DNA of 63,353 nt from Defluviicoccus sp. (GCA_028821395.1 JAPPGP010000040.1:1-63353), one strand, 5' to 3'. Numbered from the stretch's first letter, positions 8,119-16,991 are shown. Notes: generated by a model not told the origin, from the sequence alone. Numbers and translations are program-made.

Positions 8119-8590
8119 CGAGCGGGACGCGCTCGGCCTCCAGCGTGGCGCAGCGGCTACAGCGCGACGATCCGCCGATCGCCGGGCCGGCGCAGCGCAC
8201 GCAGACACCGTTCGCCCTTCGCGCGGCGTAGCGCGCGCGTTCCCTGGCGCGCCGTGCCTCGCGGCAGGGCTCGCAGACCGAACGGCCGTCCGCCGCCGGC
8301 TCATGGCCGCATTGCGTGCAGAGCCCCACGTCTTGCCGCGCCCTGCGGCGGCGGCGGTCGCGGGCGCGGTCGGCGCGGCGGCGCTTGTCGGGATCGCGCC
8401 CGCCGTAGGGCCGGCCGCGATTCCTGGTGCGGTGCGTCCTGTCGGCGACCCGGCGCTTCTCGCGGCAAATTCCGCAGATCGTGATACTGGGTTCCGGAGG
8501 GCGTCTGCCACACTTTCCACACAAACCCTGCTCGATGCGCGCGGCGCGGCGCAGGCGGGCACGCTGCGATGGGGAGGATCGGTCCGGCAT
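8119..8590 (-). pseudogene. Multi-zinc-ribbon protein gene, 3' part missing
   Basis: From the ATG at 8590 (a GTG three codons upstream is also possible) the frame encodes a very basic protein with six CxxC pairs (C24/C27, C39/C42, C91/C94, C106/C109, C130/C133, C144/C147), which could make three zinc ribbons separated by Arg-rich helices. After about residue 157 the frame enters the Toprim sequence out of phase, so the natural C-terminus is lost. Such proteins are probable nucleic-acid binders on mobile elements. The start lies 15 bp downstream of the stop of the 105-residue gene. Confidence 0.6.
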
Positions 8591-8605
8591 GGCCGGCACT
8601 CCCGC

Positions 8606-8923
8606 TCAGCGCGCGCGGGGAGCGGTGCCAATCCCGGCCGCGGCCAAGCCCCACATCTGGAGTCCGGACTTCTTCAGATCGAGCGCCGTGCAGACGATGA
8701 TCTCGTCGCGCTCGGGCCGCATCTCCCTGACCGCGCCAGCGCCGACGACGGTGCGGCGCGACCCGCGCCGGCCCTCCGGCTCCTCGGCCGGGACGGGCCG
8801 GATCTCGCCGTCGGGCTTCGCGCGGTAGCGCTCGACGAGATAGCGCTCGCCGTCGAGGCCGTGTCCGAAAAGGTGGACCAAAAAGGTGTGCGGGTTGCGC
8901 CGCGAGGGCCGGCGGATCGGCAT
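8606..8923 (-). CDS. Hypothetical island protein
   Basis: A 105-residue protein from the ATG at 8923 (MPIRRPSRRNPHTFLVHLFG). It is basic at the N-terminus, with a short hydrophobic strand and a C-terminal segment EIIVCTALDLKKSGLQMWG. There is no signal peptide, membrane segment or known motif. It is the first gene of the minus-strand island module, upstream of the zinc-ribbon and Toprim relics. I do not recognise the family. Confidence 0.55.
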   Translation of the reverse strand: MPIRRPSRRNPHTFLVHLFGHGLDGERYLVERYRAKPDGEIRPVPAEEPEGRRGSRRTVVGAGAVREMRPERDEIIVCTALDLKKSGLQMWGLAAAGIGTAPRAR

Positions 8924-9113
8924 GGCGTGCCTCCGGTTCTGTGCGATGACATGGGCCGGGGACTCGCTCCGCGACACCGCCCGGCCGCCCCCTCCCGGCC
9001 ACGCCCCGGCTCTCCGCGGCGCGCTGGCGGAGGGACGGACCAACGCTCGCGCGTGATGGCCGGCGAGCCGCGGGCCGCATGTCGCCGTGCCTCGCATGCG
9101 TGTACGGAGCGCA

Positions 9114-9159
<46 letters not shown>

Positions 9160-9163
9160 AAAT

Positions 9164-9195
9164 CCCCGTTATCTCAATAGGATAGAGGGGCTTTT
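9164..9195 (+). terminator. Rho-independent terminator downstream of the tRNA fragment
   Basis: CCCC and TATC on the left pair with GATA and GGGG on the right, with a two-base internal mismatch between them. CTTTT follows. This is probably the terminator of the original tRNA-Met transcription unit, carried with the att sequence. Confidence 0.55.
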
Positions 9196-9561
9196 CAGTT
9201 CAACAGCGAATGCGAGTTTTCTCCAGGTACCATACCGGTACCACATTTTTGTAACCTCCAGGGTGCTCCAGAGCACTGCTGACCGCTGACCGTCTCGCCG
9301 CCACTACGGTTCACCGTCAACAGGCTGCGGTCCCTGTCCGATGGTTAGAGTGCCGGACTAACTGGTAGAAGGGTAGCGGGTGAGTTCGCAAGTGTGCCGT
9401 CCGCAACGTCGTGAGCATCCCCGGACTGTTCTCGATTGCCGAAAGGGTCCCTACTATTGAAGAGCGTCTTCGAGCCAATGCCCCGCCCACCGTGGCGCGG
9501 CCGACGTGCTCGATCGCATAGTTTGAACATCGACCACCGACGGTCAGCGAGGGGTCCCGTC
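9196..9561. other. Intergenic stretch without a recognised gene
   Basis: I see no protein with family features on either strand. A tRNA-like string around 9340-9360 (GATGGTTAGAGTGCCGGACT) resembles a D-arm and anticodon stem but does not fold into a complete tRNA. The stretch separates the att-like site from the HU-like pseudogene. Confidence 0.4.
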
Positions 9562-9832
9562 ATGAACCGGTCGAAGCTAGCCTCGAACGTGCCCGCTGGC
9601 ACATCGCTGGCGAAATTCGATGCCGCGTCGGCACTCCGTGCCGAGTTCGCGACCATCGCCGACGCCCCCGCCCGCAGGGAAATGGTCACCATCGCGGGAT
9701 TCGGAACCTCTTCCACCCGGGACGGGCCCGCATGTGAAGGTAGGAATCGGCGAACCGGAGCGACCATTACCATCAGCCGCCTTCAGGCTCGGCCAGACCC
9801 CGTGCGATGCGGTCCAGCGCCCGTTCGCATGA
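9562..9832 (+). pseudogene. HU/IHF-like DNA-binding protein gene, frameshifted
   Basis: From the ATG at 9562 the frame reads like an HU protein: MNRSKLASNV at the start and the hallmark VTIAGFGT (42-49), followed by GRN-x-RTG and ATITI. After about codon 70 the next frame carries the expected HU ending (FRLGQTPCDAV, compared with the usual FRPGKALKDAV) up to the stop at 9832. One frameshift near 9770 therefore separates the two halves. In the first frame the protein would run on to 9858 with an unrelated tail. It may be a decayed copy or a diverged, non-functional HU. Confidence 0.6.
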
Positions 9833-9857
9833 TGTTTTTGGCAATTGGGATCAGTTG

Positions 9858-10640
9858 ATGCCTGAGCTCAACTCATCTCATGCCGAATATTTGGACCGAT
9901 GTCAGACGTCTTGGAACGAGCTCTTTGACGCTGCCAAGGAGAGAGAGGAGTTACAATTCGCATTTGCGTTATGCCCTGAATTTCGGGGAATGCAGGACCC
10001 CGGTTGGTCGACCGCCGAAGAAGCATCCCGGGCGTTAGAGCAATATCTCGATCTCTTGAACCGCTTGGAATCTACACCTATTAGGGCAAGAATTTCCTTA
10101 TCCTTGTACTCCCATCTCTCGGAAGCCTCTGGACTATACGAAGTCCCAAAGAACATGATGAGAATTGCTTCCGGAGAAGACTACAATCTATGGCCATTCC
10201 AGCACCTTACAGGCCACCACAAAGCAGCCGGAACAGCTATATCGCCCAATGCGAATAAAGTCATGAAAGATCTCCTCGGTCACGCTCACGAGCTAGAGCT
10301 CGAAAGATTAAAGTCCCTGATTGTTGAAACATTTGATTCCGATTTGCGCAATGGATATGCGCACGCCGATTACATCATATGGAATGATGGCATCCGCCTT
10401 CGCAAACGAAATGGTGGTTTTCCATCCGTTGTACCTTACGACGAATTCGATGTGAAGCTCACCAAGGCGATAATGTTTTTTCAGACGCTTCAAGATACCA
10501 TCGGCCAAGCTATCAGTACTTACTCGCCTCCTAAACGGATCAGTGGCCGTTTGAACAAAGACGACCCAGTCATGCCGGCTATCATTGCTTACGACGAGTC
10601 AACGGGCTCATTCTCCATCCGTACAGGTCAAGGTCTCTAA
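9858..10640 (+). CDS. HEPN-like protein of unknown function
   Basis: A 260-residue soluble, mostly helical protein. It carries an R-x4-H motif (LRNGYAHADY, R164 to H169), which in HEPN proteins forms the RNase or nucleotide-transfer active site. I chose the ATG at 9858 because the 17 codons upstream overlap the HU-like relic. Base use is AT-richer than the chromosome, as in the rest of the 9.8-15.9 kb block. HEPN proteins often act in toxin-antitoxin and abortive-infection systems; no antitoxin-like partner is obvious beside it. HEPN assignment rests on the single motif and helical character. Confidence 0.55.
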   Translation: MPELNSSHAEYLDRCQTSWNELFDAAKEREELQFAFALCPEFRGMQDPGWSTAEEASRALEQYLDLLNRLESTPIRARISLSLYSHLSEASGLYEVPKNMMRIASGEDYNLWPFQHLTGHHKAAGTAISPNANKVMKDLLGHAHELELERLKSLIVETFDSDLRNGYAHADYIIWNDGIRLRKRNGGFPSVVPYDEFDVKLTKAIMFFQTLQDTIGQAISTYSPPKRISGRLNKDDPVMPAIIAYDESTGSFSIRTGQGL

Positions 10641-10875
10641 GTGAAGTTTGGTCGGCTGCAGGTGCACACTCACATTGTGGCTGTCGCAGAGAGAGGACAT
10701 CGCGACTCCGTCAATTCTACACGTCGCTACGTCCCAGACATACCGGAAATTCTCCCGCTCTGCTTGCGGCGTGGCGCGGCTTGTAGTAGGAAACTTGGCG
10801 CATCTACGACCACCATGTTCGACGCGGCCAGCGCGCACCTGAACTCGCTCGTAAGACCAACAACGAGGACGGCCT

Positions 10876-11538
10876 ATGGCGATGGAAGAGGACATTAGGG
10901 CTCGGCTACAGCAGTTGCTCGACGAAAGTACCCACCTATCGCAAGGAAACGAGAATGGTCAATGCACTAACCCGACACAAATGCAGGCGTGCTCCGGTTG
11001 GCTCACCGCCGCTCAGAACTTAGTGCATCTCATATGCACCGATTCAAACGCGCCCTATCGGTCCAAGGCCGACCGCGTCGCCTTGGGAAATCACGGATAC
11101 ATGATTCACGAACGTGTCGGCGAGCTCGCTGCGGTATTGAAGGCTCTACGGCATGACGCAGATTTGGGACTCCTGGCATCAGTCGCCGATAGAGCTCGTG
11201 CAGAAACCTTCGACGACTTCTTGGATCATGCCGATGTATATTTGAAGAATAACCAAAAGAACGAAGCAGGAGTAATTGCAGGTGTTGTATTTGAAGACAC
11301 CGTGAGGCGCGTCTGCCGCAAGAATATGATCGAAGAGAAGGGCAATCGAATCGACGACTTGATTTCAAATCTTTCTTCCAAAGGAGAGATTTCGGCAATC
11401 AAAGCGAAACGCGCGCGTGCTGCGGCACATGTAAGGACGAAGGCCACTCACGCTCAATGGGACGAGTTCGAACTCGAAGATGTACGTGCAACTATTGAGT
11501 TCACGAGGGAGTTCATTGTTTCGAAGCTTGATGTGTAG
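10876..11538 (+). CDS. HEPN-like protein (R-x4-H) of unknown function
   Basis: A 220-residue protein. The C-terminal part (about 130-220) has the pattern of a widespread bacterial domain: a helix AGVIAGVVFEDTVRRVCRKN, a short alpha-helical linker, then RTKATHAQWDEF (R187 to H192) before the last helix VRATIEFTREFI. The R-x4-H arrangement and position are HEPN-like. The N-terminal 110 residues are helical without a known motif. It is transcribed in the same direction as the HEPN-like gene at 9858, 235 bp downstream of it. No conserved partner is evident. A defence role is inferred from context only. Confidence 0.55.
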   Translation: MAMEEDIRARLQQLLDESTHLSQGNENGQCTNPTQMQACSGWLTAAQNLVHLICTDSNAPYRSKADRVALGNHGYMIHERVGELAAVLKALRHDADLGLLASVADRARAETFDDFLDHADVYLKNNQKNEAGVIAGVVFEDTVRRVCRKNMIEEKGNRIDDLISNLSSKGEISAIKAKRARAAAHVRTKATHAQWDEFELEDVRATIEFTREFIVSKLDV

Positions 11539-11743
11539 CCACGCGTTGGCCAAGTCAGGCCTTGCATCTGCGACAAAGACCCATTGCGAGCTCCCATCGC
11601 GGTTTCAGCGAGCGAGTCACCGAGGACAGTCCATATGCCCAACTAGAATAACATCTAAGTATAATATTCAGCGATTTCCAAATTGGGAGATTGTGCCACC
11701 GCCATCAATTCGTAGAAACTGCGCCCACCGCGGAACTATCGCC

Positions 11744-12967
11744 TCAAACCCATCTGAGAGCGTCGAACCTAGCATCCAGCCTGCCAATCAAGCCGACGTG
11801 CAACTCCAGTTGCTTCTCCACGTCGCCCCGCCGCCACCCCAGCATTGAATGCTTCAGATCGAACCACGGGAACCGAGCAAGCCGCAGACGCGTGCTCTCC
11901 GCCAACGGGAACGCAGCCTCCGGGTTCTCGAAACACACGACGTGCTCAGGCAGGACAATCAGCGCCGCCGACAGTTTTGACTTCTGCTCCCCCGCCAGCC
12001 GGAACCGTCCATCGTGCTCCATCCTCACGCGCTCGTCGCCTTCAAACACCGGCGCCCCTTTCCACCCGTAGAAGGCGTACCACAGAGCACCCGACGTAAA
12101 CCCATCGCGGCCCGAGGTCGCCGGCACCGTCTGATCGACGAGGGTGTGGGGTGTCAACGGCCCGCCAAAGTCATTGAAGTCCACGACCAACACAGCGGCC
12201 TTGTCGTCGGGTATCTGCCGCTCGCGGCCCTTGATCGCGCACACTCGGCTGATGAGATTCGTTTGCACGCTGTCGTTCGGCTTCTCCGGATTGGGCTTCC
12301 CGCCAGGCTGGTGTTCCGACACAAACATCTCAATCGAGCCACGACGACCCCGATACACATTGTGTTCTACGCCTTCTGGTATGAGTCCATTCCCGTGCAT
12401 CGCGTCGTGAATTTGCCCTTGTAGTTCGTCCTGCTCCCGGTCCTGATGCTTCGCGGCGACTTCGAACGCGACCTTCTGATCCTCCGTCGTCGCGATGAAG
12501 TCGGGAGTGGGTGTCTCCGTTTCGACCACGGGATTGATGTCAAACCCGGCCTCGATAAGTCCGCCGAATGCCCTGATCTCGGCCATCGCTGCTGATGCGT
12601 TGTTCACGTCTTCTACATCGAGCAGCTTCGCGGTTATGGCGGCTAGCCAACCAGCGCCGTCCACCCGATTGTTGATGAGGCGCACGGATTCGTCCAGACG
12701 ATGGTGTCCCGCATGAAGAGCATGAACCTCGCCGAGCAACGGCACCCAGGTCGGATGTCTATGTCCAAAGAACATCGGCGCCTCGTCTATGCGCCGTATT
12801 TGGACGCTTGAGAAGAGCTCCGCGAACCGAGGCAACCCTCGCCTCACCGCCCTGCGCTTCTCTCCGACACGCCCTTCTCCAGGCGTTACCTGCTGCCCTT
12901 CGTCTTCCACGTTGCCGCTCCATTTGGCGAGCATCGATCCCTGCCACAAACGCTTGAGGCAACTCAT
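11744..12967 (-). CDS. Uncharacterised protein with a PD-(D/E)XK-like nuclease signature
   Basis: A 407-residue protein from the ATG at 12967. The region 128-175 contains E130, then TPDF (D156), a short hairpin, and VAFEVAAKHQD with E169 and K173. This spacing fits a PD-(D/E)XK nuclease core. The remainder (180-407) is alpha/beta without a recognised domain. The frame is open for 85 more codons upstream with a possible CxxC (SCAICDEES), so the true start could be earlier. It lies between the HEPN-like genes and the restriction-modification genes, which suggests a defence role, but I cannot name a family. Confidence 0.5.
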   Translation of the reverse strand: MSCLKRLWQGSMLAKWSGNVEDEGQQVTPGEGRVGEKRRAVRRGLPRFAELFSSVQIRRIDEAPMFFGHRHPTWVPLLGEVHALHAGHHRLDESVRLINNRVDGAGWLAAITAKLLDVEDVNNASAAMAEIRAFGGLIEAGFDINPVVETETPTPDFIATTEDQKVAFEVAAKHQDREQDELQGQIHDAMHGNGLIPEGVEHNVYRGRRGSIEMFVSEHQPGGKPNPEKPNDSVQTNLISRVCAIKGRERQIPDDKAAVLVVDFNDFGGPLTPHTLVDQTVPATSGRDGFTSGALWYAFYGWKGAPVFEGDERVRMEHDGRFRLAGEQKSKLSAALIVLPEHVVCFENPEAAFPLAESTRLRLARFPWFDLKHSMLGWRRGDVEKQLELHVGLIGRLDARFDALRWV

Positions 12968-13244
12968 ACGACGGGGCCGTTTTCCAGCACACGGGAACGT
13001 TTGACGCACGAGAGCACTGTACACCTCAACTGATTCTTCGTCACAAATTGCGCAAGACCTCGAAGCGCCACATTGCAGGAGGAAACGAACGGGCCGAGGA
13101 GTCGACGCCGTGCTCTTCGTCCGGGGTGTTGTCCGGTGAAGGAGGTTGACCCCTCGCAAGCGAACCAACGCCTCAGCCTGCCGAGCGGCGCCAATCCGGA
13201 GTGCCGAACCACAACCAGCCAAAGCCGCGTCAGCATTCCTAGCA

Positions 13245-13490
13245 TCACCCGGGCCTCTCCGCCCGCATGTTAGCGCGGATCCGTTGCGTTACCTTCCGGC
13301 CCTCGTCGGTCAAGCCTCGCTCGAACTCCCTTCCGTCCATGAGGATGACGGGTCCCAGCTCCTCCATGCGCTCGTGCGTGACCTCCTTGCCGGCGAGATA
13401 GTCCGGCCGATCGAAGCCCATCACCTCGACCACCCAGGTTCGCACCTCCCCCTTGCGCCGCGCCCTGATGAGGAAGTGGGTTGATCGATT
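13245..13490 (-). pseudogene. C-terminal fragment of a conserved mobile-element protein
   Basis: An open frame of about 80 codons reads FLIRARRKGEVRTWVVEVMG, then DRPDYLAGKE and RMEELGPVILMDGREFER, up to a stop at 13245. It looks like the tail of a large conserved plasmid or ICE protein; I believe I have seen this ending on alphaproteobacterial elements but cannot name the family with confidence. No start or upstream domain precedes it. The methyltransferase gene begins shortly beyond, on the other strand. Confidence 0.4.
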
Positions 13491-13646
13491 CCAAAACCTA
13501 GAGCGATGATGTCCCAGCAGTCTAAGCGAGACCCTCCGCCTACCACATCATCTTGGGATACCCTAGTTGACTCCACGCCCGGATATGCTGTATCCTTGAG
13601 CTCTGAGTTCATGAGATGTTCCATTCTGGTTACCAAAGGACGTGCC

Positions 13647-14969
13647 ATGGCCACGGGCATCACCAAGCGCGAGCAGCACTCTGCGGATGCCATATCGGCG
13701 CTCGACCTCCGTGACGAACCGTTTCCACTTCCGGGAGATTCGGAAGCGGTAACGCTCAGCTATGTCAACAAAGCACCAGTCGAAGACATCGTCGCTGACT
13801 ACTCTAGGAAATTCATGAGATTGGAACGAGGTGTAGAGCATGCTCTAGAACAAATGCCAGCAGACTCTTTTGTTCTTGGAGATAATTTCTATGCCCTAAA
13901 TAAACTACTTCATCAAGACCATAAAGCCACGTTGATTTATCTTGACCCCCCATATGGTACGGGTTTCGACTTTCATTCTCGAGACCTGGAGCACTCTTAC
14001 GGGGATCGTATGGGTCAAGTCACGTATCTCGAGTTTATGCGCCGTCGCTTGATTCTAATGCGGGAATGTATGACGTCAGACGGGTCGATTTATGTGCATA
14101 TTGGCCATCAGATGCTCGCGCACTTGAAGGTATTGATGGATGACATTTTTGGTTCTAATAATTTTCGCAATCTGATTTGTCGAAGAAAGTGTAGCAGCAA
14201 GAACTTCACGCGAAAACAGTATGCAAATCTCAATGATTATATTCTTTTCTATTCGAAGAGCAAACAATACAAGTGGAATCAGCCAGGGATTGAGCCAGAA
14301 CAATCATGGATAGAAAGGGAATACCCAAAGATAGACAAGTTAGGCCGACGTTATAAGCTTGTACCTATACACGCACCGGGTACTCGTAACGGCGAAACCG
14401 GTAAACCGTGGAAAGGCTTGGAGCCCCCACCGGGAAAGCACTGGCAGTATTCGCCCTCGAAACTAGATGAATTTGATCGCCAAGGCGATATCCACTGGTC
14501 TCGGAACGGAAACCCTCGTCGAAAGATCTATTGGGTGTCGAAGAAGAAAGTCGCGCTTACAGATTACTGGGATGGGTATCGAGATGCACACCACCAGAGC
14601 ATCAAGATTACCGGCTATCCGACAGAAAAGAATCTTGAGATGCTCAGAATGATCGTAACGGCCAGTTCGGAGCCCGGAGACCTTGTGATCGATCCCTTCT
14701 GTGGTTCCGGTACGACGCTACAAGCGGCTCGAGACACAGATCGTGGTTACATAGGGATCGATGCGTCATTCATGGCAGCAAAGGCAGTGATGCGTCGCAT
14801 GCGATATGGTGTGGAACCGATGGGGGACTACGTAAACGGAAAGAAGCGTTTGCCAAAGGCCCAATCACTATTCCATTTCGATAGGACGCCCGCGAAGTGC
14901 GCGTTCGTTGTGGATAGTCGCCTTCTCGACGAATACAGAGGCGAAGTTATAGGGATTGACGGGATCTAA
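13647..14969 (+). CDS. DNA methyltransferase (amino-methyltransferase, beta-type motif order)
   Basis: A 440-residue adenine-N6 or cytosine-N4 methyltransferase. Catalytic motif IV is IYLDPPYGTGF (DPPY at 100-103). The AdoMet-binding motif I is IDPFCGSGTT (349-356), and a following GYIGID is motif II. Motif IV before motif I is the beta-type order. The target-recognition region would lie between them (about 175-320). I chose the ATG at 13647 with a purine-rich stretch ahead; 47 codons upstream in frame are not family-like. The gene ends by overlapping the opposite-strand gene by 4 bp tail to tail, and that gene is its likely cognate endonuclease. Together they form a restriction-modification pair. 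Confidence 0.9.
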   Translation: MATGITKREQHSADAISALDLRDEPFPLPGDSEAVTLSYVNKAPVEDIVADYSRKFMRLERGVEHALEQMPADSFVLGDNFYALNKLLHQDHKATLIYLDPPYGTGFDFHSRDLEHSYGDRMGQVTYLEFMRRRLILMRECMTSDGSIYVHIGHQMLAHLKVLMDDIFGSNNFRNLICRRKCSSKNFTRKQYANLNDYILFYSKSKQYKWNQPGIEPEQSWIEREYPKIDKLGRRYKLVPIHAPGTRNGETGKPWKGLEPPPGKHWQYSPSKLDEFDRQGDIHWSRNGNPRRKIYWVSKKKVALTDYWDGYRDAHHQSIKITGYPTEKNLEMLRMIVTASSEPGDLVIDPFCGSGTTLQAARDTDRGYIGIDASFMAAKAVMRRMRYGVEPMGDYVNGKKRLPKAQSLFHFDRTPAKCAFVVDSRLLDEYRGEVIGIDGI

Positions 14970-15853
14970 CCCTCCAGCCAGTCCGGCGTAATTCGTGCTT
15001 CAGCTAGCTTTAGTGTGGTAACACGCACTCGACCTCCCCATTGACCATCAAGCGCGCATGACTCTTCCCAAGTGTCGCCGTGCTCTAAGCCTGGGCCATC
15101 GGAAAGGAAGATTAGCTTGAGGCGCCTCGGCAGTACCGAAGCAAATGCCTTGGCCTTCTCCACCTTGTTTGCGTTTCCGCCCGTTCGATCATCAGACTGA
15201 GCTCCACCACGCGTCGAGTCGTAGCGTGCGAAACCTATCGCCAACACTTGATCGTCGGCTGCACGCTTGATAACGAAATCGCATGGATAAGAACCCGGAA
15301 ATTCAGGAAACAACTCAGAGAGCTCTATGTCTCGTCCTGCACCGCGAGGGCCGTCAATTGTGTAGAGATCGGAAAAGGTATGCTCAAACCATTCAAAGAA
15401 TTCGTTCGTAAGTTGATAACCGAGCTGCCCACGCGTGTCATATTCTCCAACTAGGGCTGCTAGCGCGTACCTATATTCTTTCGGTAATGCGGCGAATTGG
15501 CGTTGAAGCTTGGTAATCGGCTTGAAGGTGTCACCATAGTTCTCAATAAGTGTTTCGCTATCGACCTTTCTTATCTTCTTTGTCTTTTCTGTATCAAGCA
15601 CTGGGGCAACGCAGCGACGGTACATCTTCAGCAACGCCATTCTTTCGTCCGGGTCACGGCCTTGAGTTCGAATTTTTCGGAGGACATCAGCGCTTGAGGA
15701 GGATTCGGCAATCAATTGACAAAATATGTCTATAGCGCCTCCATACTTGGCAACCAAGATGTCGACGACTTCAGGAAAGCGAACTGTAGAGTCTATTGCT
15801 GTTATGATTCTTCCAACGTCGGAAATGGTTCGGAGAAACGATTGCTCAGTCAT
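14966..15853 (-). CDS. Probable type II restriction endonuclease
   Basis: A 295-residue protein, convergent with and overlapping the methyltransferase by 4 bp, which is a common restriction-modification layout. Residues 173-225 (GRDIELSELFPEFPGSYPCD, then VLAIGFARYDS and RGGAQSDDRTGG) resemble the catalytic region of a restriction enzyme: acidic residues on a strand, then a glycine/arginine-rich loop. No canonical PD-ExK string is clear. The N-terminal 150 residues are helical. The position and the conserved core support endonuclease function; the recognition site cannot be read from the sequence. Confidence 0.65.
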   Translation of the reverse strand: MTEQSFLRTISDVGRIITAIDSTVRFPEVVDILVAKYGGAIDIFCQLIAESSSSADVLRKIRTQGRDPDERMALLKMYRRCVAPVLDTEKTKKIRKVDSETLIENYGDTFKPITKLQRQFAALPKEYRYALAALVGEYDTRGQLGYQLTNEFFEWFEHTFSDLYTIDGPRGAGRDIELSELFPEFPGSYPCDFVIKRAADDQVLAIGFARYDSTRGGAQSDDRTGGNANKVEKAKAFASVLPRRLKLIFLSDGPGLEHGDTWEESCALDGQWGGRVRVTTLKLAEARITPDWLEG

Positions 15854-15924
15854 GCCAGTGCCGCCTTATTCTCGTTACTTTGGTACTGAGTGCGTTCTTC
15901 AAGAAAACATGCTTGGTTGCATCA

Positions 15925-16575
15925 CTAGGGTTGTAATGGCACCACATCAAGGCTGCGCCAAAGATACCAGGAAGCCACTGATCGCCAAGGACGCCAGGGC
16001 TGCGCTATCACGGTCATCTCTTCAGGAGTTGGTCGAACACCGTCGTTGAAATGCTTGGCCATGGCGCGCTGGATGCCCACATCCGTGGTGGGTAGAACAT
16101 CTGGCCTCAACAAGTGGAAAATCAGGAACATTTCAGCGGTCCAGCGACCGATTCCTTTCACTTGCGTAAGATTCTCAACTACAGCCTCGTTGTCCATTGA
16201 CCGCCAGGGAATCTGTTTGAGTGATTGGTCGGTAAAATGTTCGGCGAGACAAAGAAGATATCGGGCTTTTGGACGCGAAAGTCCGCATTTTCGCAAGTCT
16301 TCCTCGGTGTAGCGGCTAACGGCACAGGGTGTTATTGAGCCGACACGGGCCATAAGCCTCTGCCAGACTGCCTCCGCGGCGTGGATAGACAATTGCTGAG
16401 CGACGATCGATCGCGACAGTGAGAAGAAGGCATCGTTCCGAGGGCCTAAAACAGATCCCTGGGCAGTGCGGATCAAGTTGGCTAGCGTTGGATCGATTTG
16501 TCTGAGCTCGTGGCAGGCTTGCTCCCAGAAAGGGGGCGCATGCGTCCCAGGTCCAATTGCATCAGGGGACTGCAC
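15925..16575 (-). CDS. DNA-3-methyladenine glycosylase (AlkA-like, HhH-GPD)
   Basis: A 216-residue base-excision glycosylase that removes alkylated bases from DNA. It has the helix-hairpin-helix LTQVKGIGRWTAEM (136-149) and the catalytic aspartate D165 in LPTTDVGIQ, with the upstream helix SIVAQQLSIHAAEAVW typical of the family. The start is a GTG at 16575; no better ATG exists before the conserved part. It lies 71 bp upstream of the restriction-enzyme gene on the same strand, so the two may be co-transcribed. A repair enzyme inside a restriction-modification locus is unusual and could be functional or a chance passenger. Confidence 0.88.
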   Translation of the reverse strand: MQSPDAIGPGTHAPPFWEQACHELRQIDPTLANLIRTAQGSVLGPRNDAFFSLSRSIVAQQLSIHAAEAVWQRLMARVGSITPCAVSRYTEEDLRKCGLSRPKARYLLCLAEHFTDQSLKQIPWRSMDNEAVVENLTQVKGIGRWTAEMFLIFHLLRPDVLPTTDVGIQRAMAKHFNDGVRPTPEEMTVIAQPWRPWRSVASWYLWRSLDVVPLQP

Positions 16576-16879
16576 GGGTCCGGTTCCCGCTCCACGAAGT
16601 ACCTTCGAGAAGAAGCATCATAGCGATAGTGCCATCAAGAAAAAGGGGTAGAATCGAGGACTGGCACGCCAGCGTGTAGGCTGGTGTGGCAGTTCCGTCG
16701 CTTTCGCTCCGGGCCGCAGCCCGGCTCCCATGCGCCGCGTTTCCGGTCCCCGCTCACCTCACCATAGCGGACGTGCCGTTTTCCCCCATCCGGCTTTCGG
16801 ACGAGATCATGCATTCGCGTTCGGAATGGGCACGGATTGCCGGATGAGACGCAGGAGGCCGCAGTCAGCGCTCAGGGGC
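16576..16879. other. Stretch without a recognised gene, upstream of IS debris
   Basis: No supported gene or RNA. A GCACGCCAGCGTG inverted repeat lies near 16662-16674, and short GC-rich hairpins (CGGGCCGCAGCCCGG) near 16715. The sequence from about 16800 may be the decayed upstream part of the IS66 transposase, but it shows no recognisable motif. Confidence 0.35.
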
Positions 16880-16991
16880 AATCGCGCCACCGGGCGGGCC
16901 TGGGTCTATATGCGCGACGACAAGCCGTTCGGCGGGCCCGGATCCGCTGGCGGTTCTGTTCCTCTACTCGCGGGACCGCTCCGGCGATCAC
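16880..16991 (+). pseudogene. tnpC: IS66-family TnpC transposase relic, frameshifted
   Basis: Frame one reads ATGRAWVYMRDDKPFGGP, the typical central motif of IS66 TnpC (TGRLW-x-Y-x-RDD-RPFGG). One extra base at about 16940 then shifts the frame, after which DPLAVLFLYSRDRSGDH continues the same protein. The match ends abruptly at 16991, where sequence next to the IS21 relic begins. It is an inactive remnant of about 37 codons. Confidence 0.7.

Noticed and set aside
9335..9380. A tRNA gene near 9340-9360
   Set aside because: The D-arm-like string GATGGTTAGAGTGCCGGACT is followed by no matching anticodon stem, T arm or acceptor, so it does not fold as a tRNA.
9345..9773. A minus-strand gene of about 140 codons
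   Set aside because: It overlaps the HU-like sequence, which explains the same bases better, and has no family features.
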